Positions 1 to 9,675 of a DNA stretch of 64,000 nt are shown in pieces. The stretch's first letter is position 1; each line of letters starts with the position of its first letter. Where the stretch lies: assembly GCF_003987015.1 (NCBI RefSeq), contig NZ_PIPQ01000006.1, positions 62,001 through 126,000 on the forward strand, given 5' to 3'. Origin of the DNA: Aliidiomarina taiwanensis. Lineage in GTDB: Bacteria > Pseudomonadota > Gammaproteobacteria > Enterobacterales > Alteromonadaceae. Both the position numbers and the translations under genes were made by a program. The notes under the pieces were generated by a model, which saw only the letters and a program-made list of their open reading frames with translations, did not search any database and was not told the origin of the DNA.

Positions 1-9
1 ACGCCCGAC

Positions 10-1038
10 TCACCCAACTTGATCTAGTTTTGAACGGACCGACTGAGGTGAGACAACTCCCGCATCGAGTAGCTTATTCAACGCTTGATCCATTGTTTGC
101 ATACCTAAGGCTGCACCTGTTTGAATGCTGGAGTACATTTGAGCTATTTTGTCTTCCCGTATCAAGTTTTTAATGGCCGGAGTTGAGAGCATAATCTCGT
201 GAGCGGCCACTCGCCCACCCCCTTGTTTTTTAATTAATAACTGTGAAATAACAGCCCGCAACGACTCCGACAACATCGAACGCACCATGGCTTTTTCTTC
301 ACCTGGGAATACATCCACAATTCGGTCAATGGTTTTAGGGGCAGAGGTTGTATGCAAGGTGCCAAATACTAAATGCCCAGTTTCTGCAGCAGTGAGCGCC
401 AACCGAATGGTTTCCAAGTCACGCATTTCCCCAACCAAAATAACGTCTGGGTCTTCCCGTAGTGCAGCACGTAAGGCTGCGTTAAAGCTGTGGGTGTCTC
501 GGTGTACTTCGCGCTGGTTAATCAGGCTTTGCTTACTTTCATGCACAAATTCAATAGGGTCTTCAATGGTAAGAATATGGTTGCTATAGGTTCGGTTAAT
601 ATAATCGACCATTGCCGCCAGAGTGGTCGACTTACCCGACCCCGTCGGTCCTGTCACTAATACTAATCCCCGTGGGTAGTCTGACACTTTCCTCAGCACC
701 TCTGGCGCGTTTAAGTCTTCAAGTGACAAGACTTTGCTAGGGATGGTACGAAATACAGCCGCAGGCCCATGGCGCTGCATAAACACGTTTACACGGAATC
801 GGGCCACGCCTTCCAAACTGAAAGAAAAGTCTGACTCAAGCTTTTCTTGAAAGTCGCTTTGTTGCTCAGCGCTCATGATGCTGTGCACCATAGCCAGCAC
901 CTGTCGCGACTCCAAATTCTCTGTGCTAATCTTCTGAATATCGCCGTCAATACGCAATACTGGCGGAGTGCCAGAAGATATGTGAAGATCAGATGCCCCT
1001 TTTTGAACACTTAATTCGAGTAATTGTTGAAGTTCCAT
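10..1038 (-). CDS. pilT: Type IV pilus twitching motility ATPase PilT
   Basis: PilT is the hexameric cytoplasmic ATPase that retracts type IV pili. The 342-residue product has the N-terminal PilT PAS-like region, a Walker A motif GPTGSGKST near residues 130-138, a Walker B region reading DPDVILVGEMRD, the GTLHT switch and the AIKNLIRE motif near the C-terminus, which is a hallmark of PilT rather than PilB. I chose the ATG at 1038 because GGAG lies about 7 bases upstream; an in-frame ATG at 1092 would add 18 residues without family support. Length fits PilT (about 344). It is divergent from yggS, the usual arrangement in gammaproteobacteria. PilU is the alternative but would normally be longer. 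Confidence 0.95.
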   Translation of the reverse strand: MELQQLLELSVQKGASDLHISSGTPPVLRIDGDIQKISTENLESRQVLAMVHSIMSAEQQSDFQEKLESDFSFSLEGVARFRVNVFMQRHGPAAVFRTIPSKVLSLEDLNAPEVLRKVSDYPRGLVLVTGPTGSGKSTTLAAMVDYINRTYSNHILTIEDPIEFVHESKQSLINQREVHRDTHSFNAALRAALREDPDVILVGEMRDLETIRLALTAAETGHLVFGTLHTTSAPKTIDRIVDVFPGEEKAMVRSMLSESLRAVISQLLIKKQGGGRVAAHEIMLSTPAIKNLIREDKIAQMYSSIQTGAALGMQTMDQALNKLLDAGVVSPQSVRSKLDQVG

Positions 1039-1103
1039 TTTATCTCCAAGCTCAATAAAGATTTGAGAGTCGTTTTTAATACACATCGGCATAACGGAAA
1101 TCT

Positions 1104-1796
1104 ATGTTACAAGCAACCATAGCAGACCAACTAGAAAAAGTTCGCATTCGCGTGCAACAGGCTGAAAAAAAAGCGAACCGGCCAGCCAACAGCGTCCAAC
1201 TTGTTGCAGTGGCCAAAACCAAGCCCACTGCAGACATAGAGGCCGCCTATGCCGCTGGGCAGCGAAGCTTTGGCGAAAACTATGTGCAAGAAGGCGTCGA
1301 CAAAGTGCAAGCCCTGCAACATTTAAGCGATATCGAATGGCACTTTATTGGCCAGCTACAGTCCAATAAAACCCGAGAGGTGGCCGAGCACTTTCACTGG
1401 GTACAAAGCCTCCACAGGCTGCGCATAGCGACTCGCCTGAACAACCAACGTCCAGCGCACCTTCCGCCGCTGCAGGTATTGATACAATTAAATATAGACG
1501 AAGAGCCGAATAAGGCAGGTATTTCTTTAGCTGAGTTGCCTGAGTTTGCCAAAGCGGTACAAGCCTTGCCAAAGCTACAGCTACGTGGCCTTATGCTAAT
1601 TCCAAAAGCCAACCCAAGCGCGGCTGAACAAGCACATACATTACAGTTATGCCAAACTGCATTTGAAGAATTGCAGCAACAAATCGACAGGGTTGATACA
1701 CTATCACTTGGTATGAGTAATGACCTGGAAGCAGCGATTGCCCATGGTTCAACCATGGTACGGGTCGGCACGGACATTTTCGGTCCGCGCAGCTAA
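1104..1796 (+). CDS. yggS: YggS family pyridoxal phosphate homeostasis protein
   Basis: Non-catalytic PLP-binding TIM-barrel protein that buffers intracellular pyridoxal phosphate (PLPBP/COG0325). The 230-residue product contains VAVAKTKP with the PLP-binding lysine near residue 38, the FGENYVQE motif, WHFIGQLQSNK, and a C-terminal phosphate-binding stretch LGMSNDLEAAIAHGSTMVRVG. All are typical and the length matches E. coli YggS (234). It opens a co-directional yggS-proC-yggT run, an arrangement conserved in many gammaproteobacteria. No oddities seen. Confidence 0.95.
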   Translation: MLQATIADQLEKVRIRVQQAEKKANRPANSVQLVAVAKTKPTADIEAAYAAGQRSFGENYVQEGVDKVQALQHLSDIEWHFIGQLQSNKTREVAEHFHWVQSLHRLRIATRLNNQRPAHLPPLQVLIQLNIDEEPNKAGISLAELPEFAKAVQALPKLQLRGLMLIPKANPSAAEQAHTLQLCQTAFEELQQQIDRVDTLSLGMSNDLEAAIAHGSTMVRVGTDIFGPRS

Positions 1797-1837
1797 GCCA
1801 CAGCTAAATACATTTAAGAAAAAAGGTACCACTGAGT

Positions 1838-2671
1838 ATGAGTAAACAAGCAGACGTACGCACCATAGGTTTTATCGGCGCAGGTAACATGCCAAGAAGC
1901 ATCATTGGTGGCATGATCCGAGGTGGCTACCCTGCCGATAAGGTATGGGCAAGCAACCGCAGCCGACCGAAGCTCGACGCACTTCACTCGGACTTTGGAA
2001 TTCAGGTAACCCAAGACAACCATGAGCTTGTTGCCGCCTGCGACGTTATTGTTTTGTCTGTAAAGCCACAAATTATGCAAGAGGTATGCGCAGACCTGAA
2101 AGCGCACTCGCCAGACATTACGAAGAAGCTTGTCACCACAGTTGCTGCTGGGGTTCCTATTGCTAAATATCACGCATATTTAGGCAATGAAACACGTGTT
2201 ATTCGTATTATGCCAAACACACCGTCGCTCGTCGGGGAAGGCGTGTCTGGGCTGTGTGCGGACACCAGTGTCACTGAAGCAGATCGCAGCTATATCACCC
2301 AAGTGTTCGACTATGTTGGCCTCACTATTTGGCTTGAAGAAGAGTCGAGCATCGACGTGCTCGGTGCTGTCGCCGGAAGTGGCCCTGCGTATTTCTTTGA
2401 ATTTATGGATGGGTTACAAAAAGCAGCTGAAGCCCTTGGTTTTGACGCCACAACAGCGCGAGCTATGGTACAACAAACCGCTTTGGGCGCGGCTAAAATG
2501 GCCACCGAAAGCGAGTTGAGCCTTGAAGAATTACGCAAGCAGGTAACCAGCAAGGGCGGTTCCACCGCCAAAGGCATTGAAGCCTACCAAGAGCACAAGC
2601 TCAATGAAATTTCTGACCAAGCAGTGCGTGCAGCCGTTGCACGCAACCAAGAAATGGCCAAACTTTTTTAA
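1838..2671 (+). CDS. proC: Pyrroline-5-carboxylate reductase
   Basis: Catalyses the NAD(P)H-dependent last step of proline synthesis. The 277-residue protein begins with a Rossmann GxGxxx motif (GFIGAGNMPRSIIGG, residues 11-25) and carries the family signature region near the C-terminus (LRKQVTSKGGSTAKGIEAYQ, about residues 232-251). It lies 41 bases after yggS and 11 bases before yggT. Together with proBA at 9.7-12 kb, all three genes for proline synthesis from glutamate are in this window but in separate transcription units. Confidence 0.96.
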   Translation: MSKQADVRTIGFIGAGNMPRSIIGGMIRGGYPADKVWASNRSRPKLDALHSDFGIQVTQDNHELVAACDVIVLSVKPQIMQEVCADLKAHSPDITKKLVTTVAAGVPIAKYHAYLGNETRVIRIMPNTPSLVGEGVSGLCADTSVTEADRSYITQVFDYVGLTIWLEEESSIDVLGAVAGSGPAYFFEFMDGLQKAAEALGFDATTARAMVQQTALGAAKMATESELSLEELRKQVTSKGGSTAKGIEAYQEHKLNEISDQAVRAAVARNQEMAKLF

Positions 2672-2682
2672 GGTGCCCTCAT

Positions 2683-3204
2683 ATGAATAATGGATTTGCG
2701 TTTCTCGTTTCCACTTTGTTTTCACTGTTTATTATGGCCGTGGTTGTACGCGGCTGGATGCAGCTGGTACAAGCAAACTACTTTTCACCACTGGCTTTAG
2801 CCATACGGAAAATAACCGACCCTGTGGTGCTTCCATTAAAAAAAGTGCTGCCTAGTGTGGGTCGTTTAGACTTAGCCGTGGTGGTGTTGGCGCTCGCTTT
2901 AACCGCATTGAAAATATTTATCTTGGCGAGCATGGCGGGGCAGCATGCGCCTTTGGTTGCATTAGCTATTGTGAGTGTGCGGGATCTTGCTCTCGAGATT
3001 TTACAGCTAGTGTTTTGGATTCTTATTATTCGCGCCATTCTCAGTTGGTTTAGCCAAGGCCAAAACCCGTTGGAATATGTGCTATACGAATTAACCGAGC
3101 CCTTGTTACGCCCCATACGAAACTTCATTCCGCCGTTAGGTGGCTTAGACCTTTCTGTATTAATTTTAATTATCTTTATTCAGTTTCTAATGCAGGTTAT
3201 TTAA
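2683..3204 (+). CDS. yggT: YggT family integral membrane protein
   Basis: The 173-residue hydrophobic protein has two YGGT repeats, each with a helical pair followed by a re-entrant-like stretch (KITDPVVLPLKKVLPSVGRLDLA near residues 42-64 and ELTEPLLRPIRNFIPPLGGLDLS near 136-158). E. coli YggT has been tied to osmotic/K+ stress and division-site proteins in the wider family (CcmB/YlmG); the molecular role is not settled. AAGGTG overlapping the proC stop serves as ribosome binding site, suggesting coupled translation. Confidence 0.9.
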   Translation: MNNGFAFLVSTLFSLFIMAVVVRGWMQLVQANYFSPLALAIRKITDPVVLPLKKVLPSVGRLDLAVVVLALALTALKIFILASMAGQHAPLVALAIVSVRDLALEILQLVFWILIIRAILSWFSQGQNPLEYVLYELTEPLLRPIRNFIPPLGGLDLSVLILIIFIQFLMQVI

Positions 3205-3218
3205 GGAAGGAGACAACA

Positions 3219-3680
3219 ATGGGCGCTTATACACAGCTTATAGCTCGCGGCTTGTTCATGACCCTTATGCTTTTTGCCGCCACAGTTAGTGCGCAGCAAA
3301 CAGCACAGGTGCAAGGCGGACAGTTTGAGCGGCTCGGTTCATGGGAAGTACACTACAGCGCATTTCCGAGTTCATTTTTGCAACCAGAAGTGGCTCAAGC
3401 CTACAACTTAGTTCGTAGTCGGGCTCAAGCCGTCATCAGTATTTCGGTGCTTGACCAAGAAAGCAAGCAGTCACAGCGCGTGGCCATGTCCGGCTATGCT
3501 TTAAATAGTCTTGGTCAGCGCAAAGAGTTGAATTTCCGCAGAATCACGGAAGGCGATGCTTTGTATTATTTAAGCAGTATTCAACACGGAAACGACGACA
3601 GATACCGCTTTTTTATTACCATTCGCCATGGTGATAACAGTGAAGAGTTACGTTTCACTCAAACCTTTTATCGGAACTAA
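3219..3680 (+). CDS. DUF4426 domain exported protein
   Basis: A 153-residue protein with an N-terminal signal peptide (hydrophobic residues about 7-24, cleavage likely after VSA at 23-25), followed by a soluble beta-rich domain. The pattern (GQFERLGSWEVHYSAFPSSFLQPEVAQAYN) matches DUF4426, a small periplasmic family commonly found next to yggT in Alteromonadales and Pseudomonas. Function is unknown. AAGGAG lies 7 bases before the ATG and the gene is 14 bases after yggT, so it is probably the last gene of the yggS-proC-yggT operon. Confidence 0.8.
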   Translation: MGAYTQLIARGLFMTLMLFAATVSAQQTAQVQGGQFERLGSWEVHYSAFPSSFLQPEVAQAYNLVRSRAQAVISISVLDQESKQSQRVAMSGYALNSLGQRKELNFRRITEGDALYYLSSIQHGNDDRYRFFITIRHGDNSEELRFTQTFYRN

Positions 3681-3691
3681 AGAAAGGCACG

Positions 3692-3719
3692 AAAGCTGCG
3701 GTTACACCACTGCAGCTTT
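3692..3719. terminator. Bidirectional hairpin between DUF4426 gene and nhaP2
   Basis: AAAGCTGC (3692-3699) pairs with GCAGCTTT (3712-3719), leaving a 12-base loop. Thymines follow on the plus side and adenines precede it. It lies between two convergent genes and covers the last codons of the antiporter gene, so it could end both transcripts. Confidence 0.5.
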
Positions 3720-5435
3720 TACACCTACCTTCCTAATCGTGCCATCTTCCGCCACATCCCGCGCTGTTAACATTAAAGAGCCAATCACAATATGGTCTCC
3801 CACCACAACCCGGCGACGGAACTGGTGCGAAAACAGACCTGCAATCGTTTCGTCTGGTTTCACGTTCGTTTCAGGTAATACATAGAACTGGCTTAAGTCT
3901 GCAACAGTGCTGTCGGCATTGAGCACAAAGTCACCAAAGAACGTTTTCTTGGTTAAGCGTTTTCCTGTGCCATGTGAGGCCAGCACATCACTGATCCGTG
4001 GAATGTCTTCGCTGCGAGTTAGCACTAATACTGTGTCCCCTGCTTGTAGCTTCGGATTTGCTATAGTGCGTAACCACTCTCCTTTGCGAATGAGCCCCAT
4101 AAACTCCACGGGCTCGTGAATACTAATGTCATTCCAATACAAGTCGCAGGCTGGTGTGTCGTCTTCAATTTCAAAAGTGGCAATTTCCAGTATTGCGTTT
4201 TTAGTCGTGACACTTTCAAGCGGTGTACGTGAGTTGGGTTCTGCCTCAGGTGGAACTTCCAACCCTAACTTGCGGGCAAAAGGTAAAATAGACCAGCCCT
4301 GTACAATAAGAGAAACCAACACAATAAAGAAGGCTATTTCAAAGTAGAGCGCCTGGTTTTCAAGCCCGGCTATCCAGGGGAAAAGCGCCAACACAATGGG
4401 CACAGCACCGCGAAGCCCTACCCAGGCAATAAAAATACGGTCCCGCCACGGGAAGTGAAAAGGCGACAAGCTAATAAGAACCGCCACTGGGCGAGCAACA
4501 AGAATTAGCACAGCTGCCAATAACAGCGCTGGAACAGCAATATCCAGCAAGTTACTTGGCGTCATAAGCAAGCCTAGCATTAAGAACATCACAATTTGAC
4601 TCAGCCAGGCTAAACCGTCGTGCACTCTTAAAATGTTATGAACTTGCGGTAATTTGGGCGCATTTCCCACAATATAGCCCATCAGGTACACCGCCAAAAA
4701 GCCGCTGCCGCCTAACTGGGAAGTCAGCCCGTAGGTCAGGACACTGCCACCCACCGCGAGAAGCGGAAAGAAAGAGGCGTGAATATGCACCATGCGGCTG
4801 ACTTTAACAAAGGCGCGGCCGCCTAAATACCCTAAAGTAGCTCCCACAACTGCTTGTTGTACCAGGCTAAGCACTGCCATCCAGCTAAATCCTAGCTCTG
4901 GTGACGCTAATATACTGACCAAGGTAATGGTCAGCATTACGGCCATGGGGTCGTTACTACCCGACTCAATTTCCAGCGTAGCCGACACTCGCTCTTTAAT
5001 TCGCAGCCCCTGTGACTGGAAAATAGAAAACACTGCTGCGGCATCGGTGGAGCCCAGAATTGCCCCAAGCAATAAGCCTTCAACCCAGCTCAAACCAAAT
5101 AGGTAGGCTGCGCCAATACCTGTGATAATACAGGTAATAATAACGCCCAAAGAAGCCAACACTGCAGCAGGACCGAGGGCCACCCGAAAGCGCTCTGGTT
5201 GCGTGCGCAAGCCACCATCAAACAAAATAACAATTAATGCAACGGACCCAATTAATAAAGCAATATCAGGGTTATTAAATTGAATACCAAGAATGCCATC
5301 TTCACCGGCTAGCATGCCTAACAGTAAAAACACCAATAAAATAGGCGCGCCTGAACGAACAGAGAGTTGCGTGGCGATAATGCTAAAAAACAGCAAAACA
5401 CCAGCCACAAGTATGGTGAGATTAACAGCATCCAT
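3702..5435 (-). CDS. nhaP2: Potassium/proton antiporter, NhaP2 (CvrA) family
   Basis: CPA1-family cation/proton antiporter of the inner membrane. The 577-residue product has about 12-13 membrane segments up to residue 390 or so, with the family hallmark ILFDGGLRTQ near residue 70 and the ion-site stretch GAILGSTDAAAVFS. A soluble C-terminal part resembles the TrkA-C (RCK_C) domain followed by a CorC/HlyC-like domain, as in E. coli CvrA (578 residues). The ATG at 5435 gives the family N-terminus MDA; AAGGAG is upstream at a long spacing. It is transcribed against its neighbours and separates the DUF4426 gene from rdgB. Confidence 0.88.
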   Translation of the reverse strand: MDAVNLTILVAGVLLFFSIIATQLSVRSGAPILLVFLLLGMLAGEDGILGIQFNNPDIALLIGSVALIVILFDGGLRTQPERFRVALGPAAVLASLGVIITCIITGIGAAYLFGLSWVEGLLLGAILGSTDAAAVFSIFQSQGLRIKERVSATLEIESGSNDPMAVMLTITLVSILASPELGFSWMAVLSLVQQAVVGATLGYLGGRAFVKVSRMVHIHASFFPLLAVGGSVLTYGLTSQLGGSGFLAVYLMGYIVGNAPKLPQVHNILRVHDGLAWLSQIVMFLMLGLLMTPSNLLDIAVPALLLAAVLILVARPVAVLISLSPFHFPWRDRIFIAWVGLRGAVPIVLALFPWIAGLENQALYFEIAFFIVLVSLIVQGWSILPFARKLGLEVPPEAEPNSRTPLESVTTKNAILEIATFEIEDDTPACDLYWNDISIHEPVEFMGLIRKGEWLRTIANPKLQAGDTVLVLTRSEDIPRISDVLASHGTGKRLTKKTFFGDFVLNADSTVADLSQFYVLPETNVKPDETIAGLFSHQFRRRVVVGDHIVIGSLMLTARDVAEDGTIRKVGVKAAVV

Positions 5436-5514
5436 GAATACTAATTGGCTCCTTAAACATGAGAACAGCCCACAATTATTTGATAAAGCTATCATAACAC
5501 AGGGCTGTTTGCGC

Positions 5515-5520
5515 TATAAT
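5515..5520 (+). promoter_or_regulatory. Possible -10 element before rdgB
   Basis: A perfect TATAAT lies 37 bases upstream of the rdgB start. No convincing -35 hexamer is present at the usual 16-18 base spacing, so this is only a candidate promoter. Confidence 0.3.
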
Positions 5521-5556
5521 GGCAGGTAAATTTCACCTTCTTCGGACGTATTTTTT

Positions 5557-6174
5557 ATGCAGCAAATGACCAGTCGCCCAAGTAAGCTAGTACTTGCCAC
5601 AGGCAACAAAGGTAAAGTCGCTGAGTTACAGGGTGTATTAGCTCCGCTCCAGGTCGAAGTGTTACCGCAAAGTCAGTTCCAAGTATCTGAAGCTGACGAA
5701 ACTGGGCTTACTTTTGTAGAAAACGCAATTATTAAAGCTCGCCATGCCTGCGAGGCAACAGGTCTTCCGGCCTTGGCCGACGACTCTGGTCTTGCTGTCG
5801 ACGCATTACAGGGCGCACCCGGTATATATTCTGCGCGTTACGCGGGCGAGCAAGCCTCTGACAGCACGAATATAGAAAAGCTTTTACACGCTCTGCAACA
5901 AGTTCCAGAGCAAGAGCGCAGCGCTGCTTTCCACTGTGTACTAGTTTATATGAACCATGCTAACGACCCTACGCCTATTATCGCTCATGGCCGCTGGCAG
6001 GGCCGTATTGCAACGCAAGTAGCTGGCGACGCAGGCTTTGGCTACGACCCTGTTTTTTATGTACCTAGCCACGGATGTACGGCCGCTGAACTTACACCTG
6101 AAGTAAAGTTCGACTTAAGCCATAGAGGACAAGCATTACGGAAACTTCTTCTGCAATTACAGGCTACCGCATAA
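5557..6174 (+). CDS. rdgB: XTP/dITP diphosphatase RdgB
   Basis: Hydrolyses non-canonical purine triphosphates (dITP, XTP) to monophosphates, preventing their incorporation into DNA. The 205-residue protein has the nucleotide-binding motif ATGNKGK (near residue 14), [11 protein letters not shown] with the catalytic aspartates, GIYSARYAG, and GFGYDPVFY; all are diagnostic for the HAM1/RdgB family. A second ATG three codons downstream is an alternative start. The stop codon overlaps the hemW start (TAATG), so the two are translationally coupled. Confidence 0.96.
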   Translation: MQQMTSRPSKLVLATGNKGKVAELQGVLAPLQVEVLPQSQFQVSEADETGLTFVENAIIKARHACEATGLPALADDSGLAVDALQGAPGIYSARYAGEQASDSTNIEKLLHALQQVPEQERSAAFHCVLVYMNHANDPTPIIAHGRWQGRIATQVAGDAGFGYDPVFYVPSHGCTAAELTPEVKFDLSHRGQALRKLLLQLQATA

Positions 6175-7310
6175 TGCAATTGCCCCTGTTAAGTTTATAT
6201 GTGCATATTCCTTGGTGTGTGCAAAAGTGCCCTTACTGTGACTTTAACTCGCACAAGCAACCAGATGTTATTCCAGAAGCGGCCTATATCAACTGCTTGC
6301 TCGACGACCTGCGTGCAGATGCCCATTATGCACAAGGACGCACCCTTACCTCTATTTTTATAGGTGGCGGCACGCCTAGTTTGTTTTCCGCAGAAGGTAT
6401 TGCACGCTTATTGCAAGGCATTGAGCGCATCATCCCTTTCCAGGCTGATATTGAAATTACTTTAGAGGCAAACCCTGGCACCTTTGAAACAGAGCGTTTT
6501 AGTGGCTTTGCTCTGGCCGGCGTGAACCGCTTGTCTATCGGCATTCAAAGCTTGTACAGCGAACATCTTAAAACCCTGGGCCGCATCCACGACCCAGACC
6601 AAGCTCGGCAAGCAGCTCGTCATGCTGCCCAGTTGCCCTTAAACAGCTTTAACCTAGACATTATGCATGGCTTGCCTAACCAGACTCGTGAACAGGCATT
6701 ACAGGATTTAGACGGCGTTATTGCGCTTGGGGCACCCCATATTTCTTGGTACCAGCTAACGATAGAGCCAAATACCTTATTTGCCAGTAAGCCCCCGGTT
6801 CTTCCTGACGACGACAGTCTCTGGGACATTTTTGAACAAGGTCACCAAAAACTTGTGGCTGCAGGCTACGAACAGTACGAAGTAAGTGGCTACGGTAAGC
6901 CGGGGCATAGAGGCCAGCATAACTTGAACTATTGGCGCTTCGGGGACTATCTTGGCATAGGCTGCGGCGCTCATGGCAAGGTCACCCAGAATAACCATAT
7001 TGTGCGTACTGAAAAAGTGAAGCACCCACGGGGCTATATGGATTTAACCCGCCCTTTTATCAAGCAAACTTGGCAGGTAACACCGGACGATGCCCTGTTT
7101 GAGTATTTTATGAACCGCTTGCGCCTTTTGGAAGATATTCCCAAAGCTGAGTTTCACGCCCGAACCGGGCTACCTGTGGAACAGGCTGAAGCCAAGCTTG
7201 CACCTGCCATAACAGCGGGCCTCATTGAAAGTGACGAACACAATTGGCGAACCACAGCCCAAGGCCGGTTGTATTTAAATAAAATACTCACCGACCTAAT
7301 GGACGATTAA
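6174..7310 (+). CDS. hemW: Radical SAM heme chaperone HemW
   Basis: HemW is a radical-SAM-related protein that binds heme and delivers it to respiratory enzymes; older records call it oxygen-independent coproporphyrinogen oxidase-like. The 378-residue protein carries [10 protein letters not shown] (cysteines at about 15, 19, 22) for the [4Fe-4S] cluster, GGGTPSLF for SAM binding, and the HemN C-terminal domain. Start overlaps the rdgB stop by one base, and the 3' end overlaps convergent trmB by 4 bases. The rdgB-hemW pairing is classic in gammaproteobacteria. Confidence 0.93.
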   Translation: MQLPLLSLYVHIPWCVQKCPYCDFNSHKQPDVIPEAAYINCLLDDLRADAHYAQGRTLTSIFIGGGTPSLFSAEGIARLLQGIERIIPFQADIEITLEANPGTFETERFSGFALAGVNRLSIGIQSLYSEHLKTLGRIHDPDQARQAARHAAQLPLNSFNLDIMHGLPNQTREQALQDLDGVIALGAPHISWYQLTIEPNTLFASKPPVLPDDDSLWDIFEQGHQKLVAAGYEQYEVSGYGKPGHRGQHNLNYWRFGDYLGIGCGAHGKVTQNNHIVRTEKVKHPRGYMDLTRPFIKQTWQVTPDDALFEYFMNRLRLLEDIPKAEFHARTGLPVEQAEAKLAPAITAGLIESDEHNWRTTAQGRLYLNKILTDLMDD

Positions 7311-8017
7311 CCCGTTACTTTAAACTGCAAGTCCCACACGCCATGGCCTAAACGGTGTCCGCGCTTTTCAAACTTTGTCAGCGGGCGCTCATCGGGCCGT
7401 GGAATGTACGTGTTATCTTCTGAGAGGTTCGTAAACCCTTCCGCTGCGTTCATTACTTCAAGCATGTGCTCAGCATAGTTTTCCCAGTCTGTCGCCAAAT
7501 GTAAAATGCCACCGAGTAGCATTTTCTTTTTCAACATTTGCACAAATGCTGGCTGAATAAGGCGGCGCTTGTGGTGACGTGCCTTGTGCCACGGATCCGG
7601 GAAGAAAATTTGCACTCTGTCTAAGCAGCCGTCGGGCAGCCAGTGTTCAAAAACTTCTACGGCGTCAAATTCAATGGCCCGTAAGTTGGTTACGCCCTGC
7701 TCTTCCGCTTCCATTAACAAAGCGCCTACGCCTGGGCGGTGCACTTCAATGCCTATAAAGTTGCGTTCGGGCGCCGCTTTTGCCATGGCAACTAACGAAT
7801 GGCCCATGCCAAAGCCAATTTCTAAAGTAACAGGAGCCTCACGGCCAAACAGCTCTGCCATGTTGAGCAGACTACCTGGTTCTGGTGCGGTAATGCCCCA
7901 AGTCGGCATGAGTCGCTCTAATGCCGACGCCTGACCTTTTGTTAAGCGGCCTTCTCGTTTTACAAAACTACGAATACGGCGCATGTATTTGGAACCTGAC
8001 TGTTCTTGTTCGGACAT
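7307..8017 (-). CDS. trmB: tRNA (guanosine(46)-N7)-methyltransferase TrmB
   Basis: Uses SAM to form m7G46 in the tRNA variable loop. The 236-residue protein has the SAM motif [10 protein letters not shown] (near residue 80), the IGIEVHRPG segment, and the catalytic-region pattern [15 protein letters not shown], all typical of TrmB. It is divergent from mutY, with 65 bases between starts, and overlaps hemW tail to tail by 4 bases. No strong ribosome binding site is visible before the ATG, so the start is moderately certain. Confidence 0.95.
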   Translation of the reverse strand: MSEQEQSGSKYMRRIRSFVKREGRLTKGQASALERLMPTWGITAPEPGSLLNMAELFGREAPVTLEIGFGMGHSLVAMAKAAPERNFIGIEVHRPGVGALLMEAEEQGVTNLRAIEFDAVEVFEHWLPDGCLDRVQIFFPDPWHKARHHKRRLIQPAFVQMLKKKMLLGGILHLATDWENYAEHMLEVMNAAEGFTNLSEDNTYIPRPDERPLTKFEKRGHRLGHGVWDLQFKVTG

Positions 8018-8082
8018 ATTTCGTTAACCTGTTACACTGTGGGCCGCTAATTATCCAACCCCTGAGTGAAAACACAAGCACG

Positions 8083-9093
8083 ATGCAAACAAAAGATTTC
8101 GCCACAACCGTTTTAAGCTGGCAAAAGCAGCATGGCCGCCACGATTTACCTTGGCAACAACCCGCAACGCCTTATCGTGTGTTGGTTAGCGAGATCATGC
8201 TACAGCAAACTCAAGTAACCACGGTTATCCCCTACTTTCAACGTTGGATGGACACCTTCCCAACGCTCGAAACCTTAGCACAGGCGAGTGAAGACGAAGT
8301 AATGGCCCTCTGGCAAGGGCTTGGTTATTACTCCCGCGCCCGCAACTTGCGTAAAGCAGCTCAATACCTAGTGCAAGAGTTTAATGGTAAATTCCCGAAC
8401 AATTTAGACGAGCTACTTTCTATTCCGGGTGTCGGTCCATACACCGCAGGGGCCATTCGCTCCTTTGCGTTTAATGATTATGGGCCCATTGTCGACGGCA
8501 ACGTCAAACGCTTTTTTTGCCGCTTGTTCGGTATTGAAGGCGACACGACACGAAGCGCTGTAAACAAGCAGTTATGGAATAAAGCGGCAGACTTAACTCC
8601 AAGCCACAATAACCGCCACTTCGCCCAAGGCTTATTAGATATTGGTGCCACCTTATGTACACCGGCAAACCCGGACTGTGCACGCTGCCCTTTTCGCAGC
8701 CAGTGTTTTGCCTACAAACACAATATGCAAAAAGAACTACCGACCCCGAAAGCAAAGAAAAAGGTACCCGTACGAAAAAGTCACTTTTTACTTCAGCGCA
8801 GTGGTCACAGCATTCAGTTAGAGAAGCGCCCACAACCTGGCATTTGGGCCGCTCTTTGGTGTTTACCTGAGCTATCGGAAGCACCTGCTTCAGCTCAACT
8901 AGCAGCGGAATTCGAGCATACTTTCAGCCACTTTAAAATGCGGGCGTCTATTTGGTCCCTTTCACAAAGCGAGCAAGTTGCGGAAGAAGCCCCTCACAAC
9001 CCACAATGTTGGGTAGAGCAGGCAGATGTGGCAGACTATGGATTACCATCACCAATAAAAAAAGTATTACCTAAGCTTTGGGAACAAGACTAA
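8083..9093 (+). CDS. mutY: A/G-specific adenine DNA glycosylase MutY
   Basis: Removes adenine mispaired with 8-oxoguanine. The 336-residue protein has the EIMLQQTQV motif with the catalytic glutamate, a helix-hairpin-helix LLSIPGVGPYTAGAI, the following catalytic aspartate (IVDGNVKRFF), a [4Fe-4S] loop of pattern C-x6-C-x2-C-x5-C (CTPANPDCARCPFRSQC) and a C-terminal NUDIX-like 8-oxoG recognition domain. I chose the ATG at 8083 because E. coli MutY (350) aligns from here; the frame is open upstream to 7921 but that part overlaps trmB. Confidence 0.95.
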   Translation: MQTKDFATTVLSWQKQHGRHDLPWQQPATPYRVLVSEIMLQQTQVTTVIPYFQRWMDTFPTLETLAQASEDEVMALWQGLGYYSRARNLRKAAQYLVQEFNGKFPNNLDELLSIPGVGPYTAGAIRSFAFNDYGPIVDGNVKRFFCRLFGIEGDTTRSAVNKQLWNKAADLTPSHNNRHFAQGLLDIGATLCTPANPDCARCPFRSQCFAYKHNMQKELPTPKAKKKVPVRKSHFLLQRSGHSIQLEKRPQPGIWAALWCLPELSEAPASAQLAAEFEHTFSHFKMRASIWSLSQSEQVAEEAPHNPQCWVEQADVADYGLPSPIKKVLPKLWEQD

Positions 9094-9242
9094 GCCCCCA
9101 TAAGCCGCGTATATACCAAACATTCAAAGCAACAATGTAGCTTTTTGGCAGCATATTTATGCACTCATAGCTCTTGATTTTCGTACCAACATCTAACTTT
9201 TATGCAAACCCATCTGCATAACATTCACAGTAAGGACATTGT

Positions 9243-9515
9243 ATGAGCCGTACCGTTTATTGTCATTTCTTAAAAAAAGAAGCCCCTGGCTTAGCCTTTC
9301 AACTTTACCCCGGTGAATTAGGCCAGCGAATTTTTGAGAATATTAGCCAAGAGGCCTGGTCAGCTTGGCAACACAAACAAACTATGCTGATTAATGAGAA
9401 GCATTTAAACCTAATGGATCCGGAAGCGAGAGCCTTTCTAGAAAAAGAAATGGTTGGTTTTTTATTCGAAGGTAAACAGGTTGATATAGAAGGATATGTA
9501 CCGCCAGAGAAATAA
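9243..9515 (+). CDS. yggX: Probable Fe(2+)-trafficking protein YggX
   Basis: A 90-residue cytoplasmic protein that protects Fe-S clusters from oxidative damage and appears to move iron. It shows the family N-terminus [17 protein letters not shown] with the conserved cysteine at residue 7, the [11 protein letters not shown] stretch, and the C-terminal [22 protein letters not shown] precedes the ATG. It follows mutY, the standard mutY-yggX order; the 149-base gap suggests its own promoter, though none stands out clearly. Confidence 0.96.
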   Translation: MSRTVYCHFLKKEAPGLAFQLYPGELGQRIFENISQEAWSAWQHKQTMLINEKHLNLMDPEARAFLEKEMVGFLFEGKQVDIEGYVPPEK

Positions 9516-9591
9516 CAGCTTGTACTTGTAGTATTTGCAATATCACATTGCATATTCATTCACTTCAACTTGGTCACACAACTAATTCCAT

Positions 9592-9620
9592 GCTCTCCGC
9601 TCTGGCGTTCCGTGGAGAGC
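9592..9620. other. Hairpin between yggX and proB
   Basis: GCTCTCCGC (9592-9600) pairs with GTGGAGAGC (9612-9620), a 9-bp stem with one G-T pair and an 11-base loop. There is no U tract on either strand. It sits 55 bases before the proB start and could belong to the yggX 3' end or the proB leader; I cannot tell which. Confidence 0.35.
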
Positions 9621-9675
9621 AATAATTAGCTGTGTTAGCATGATAGGCTCTTTATTCATCAACAGGGAGTTTTTC

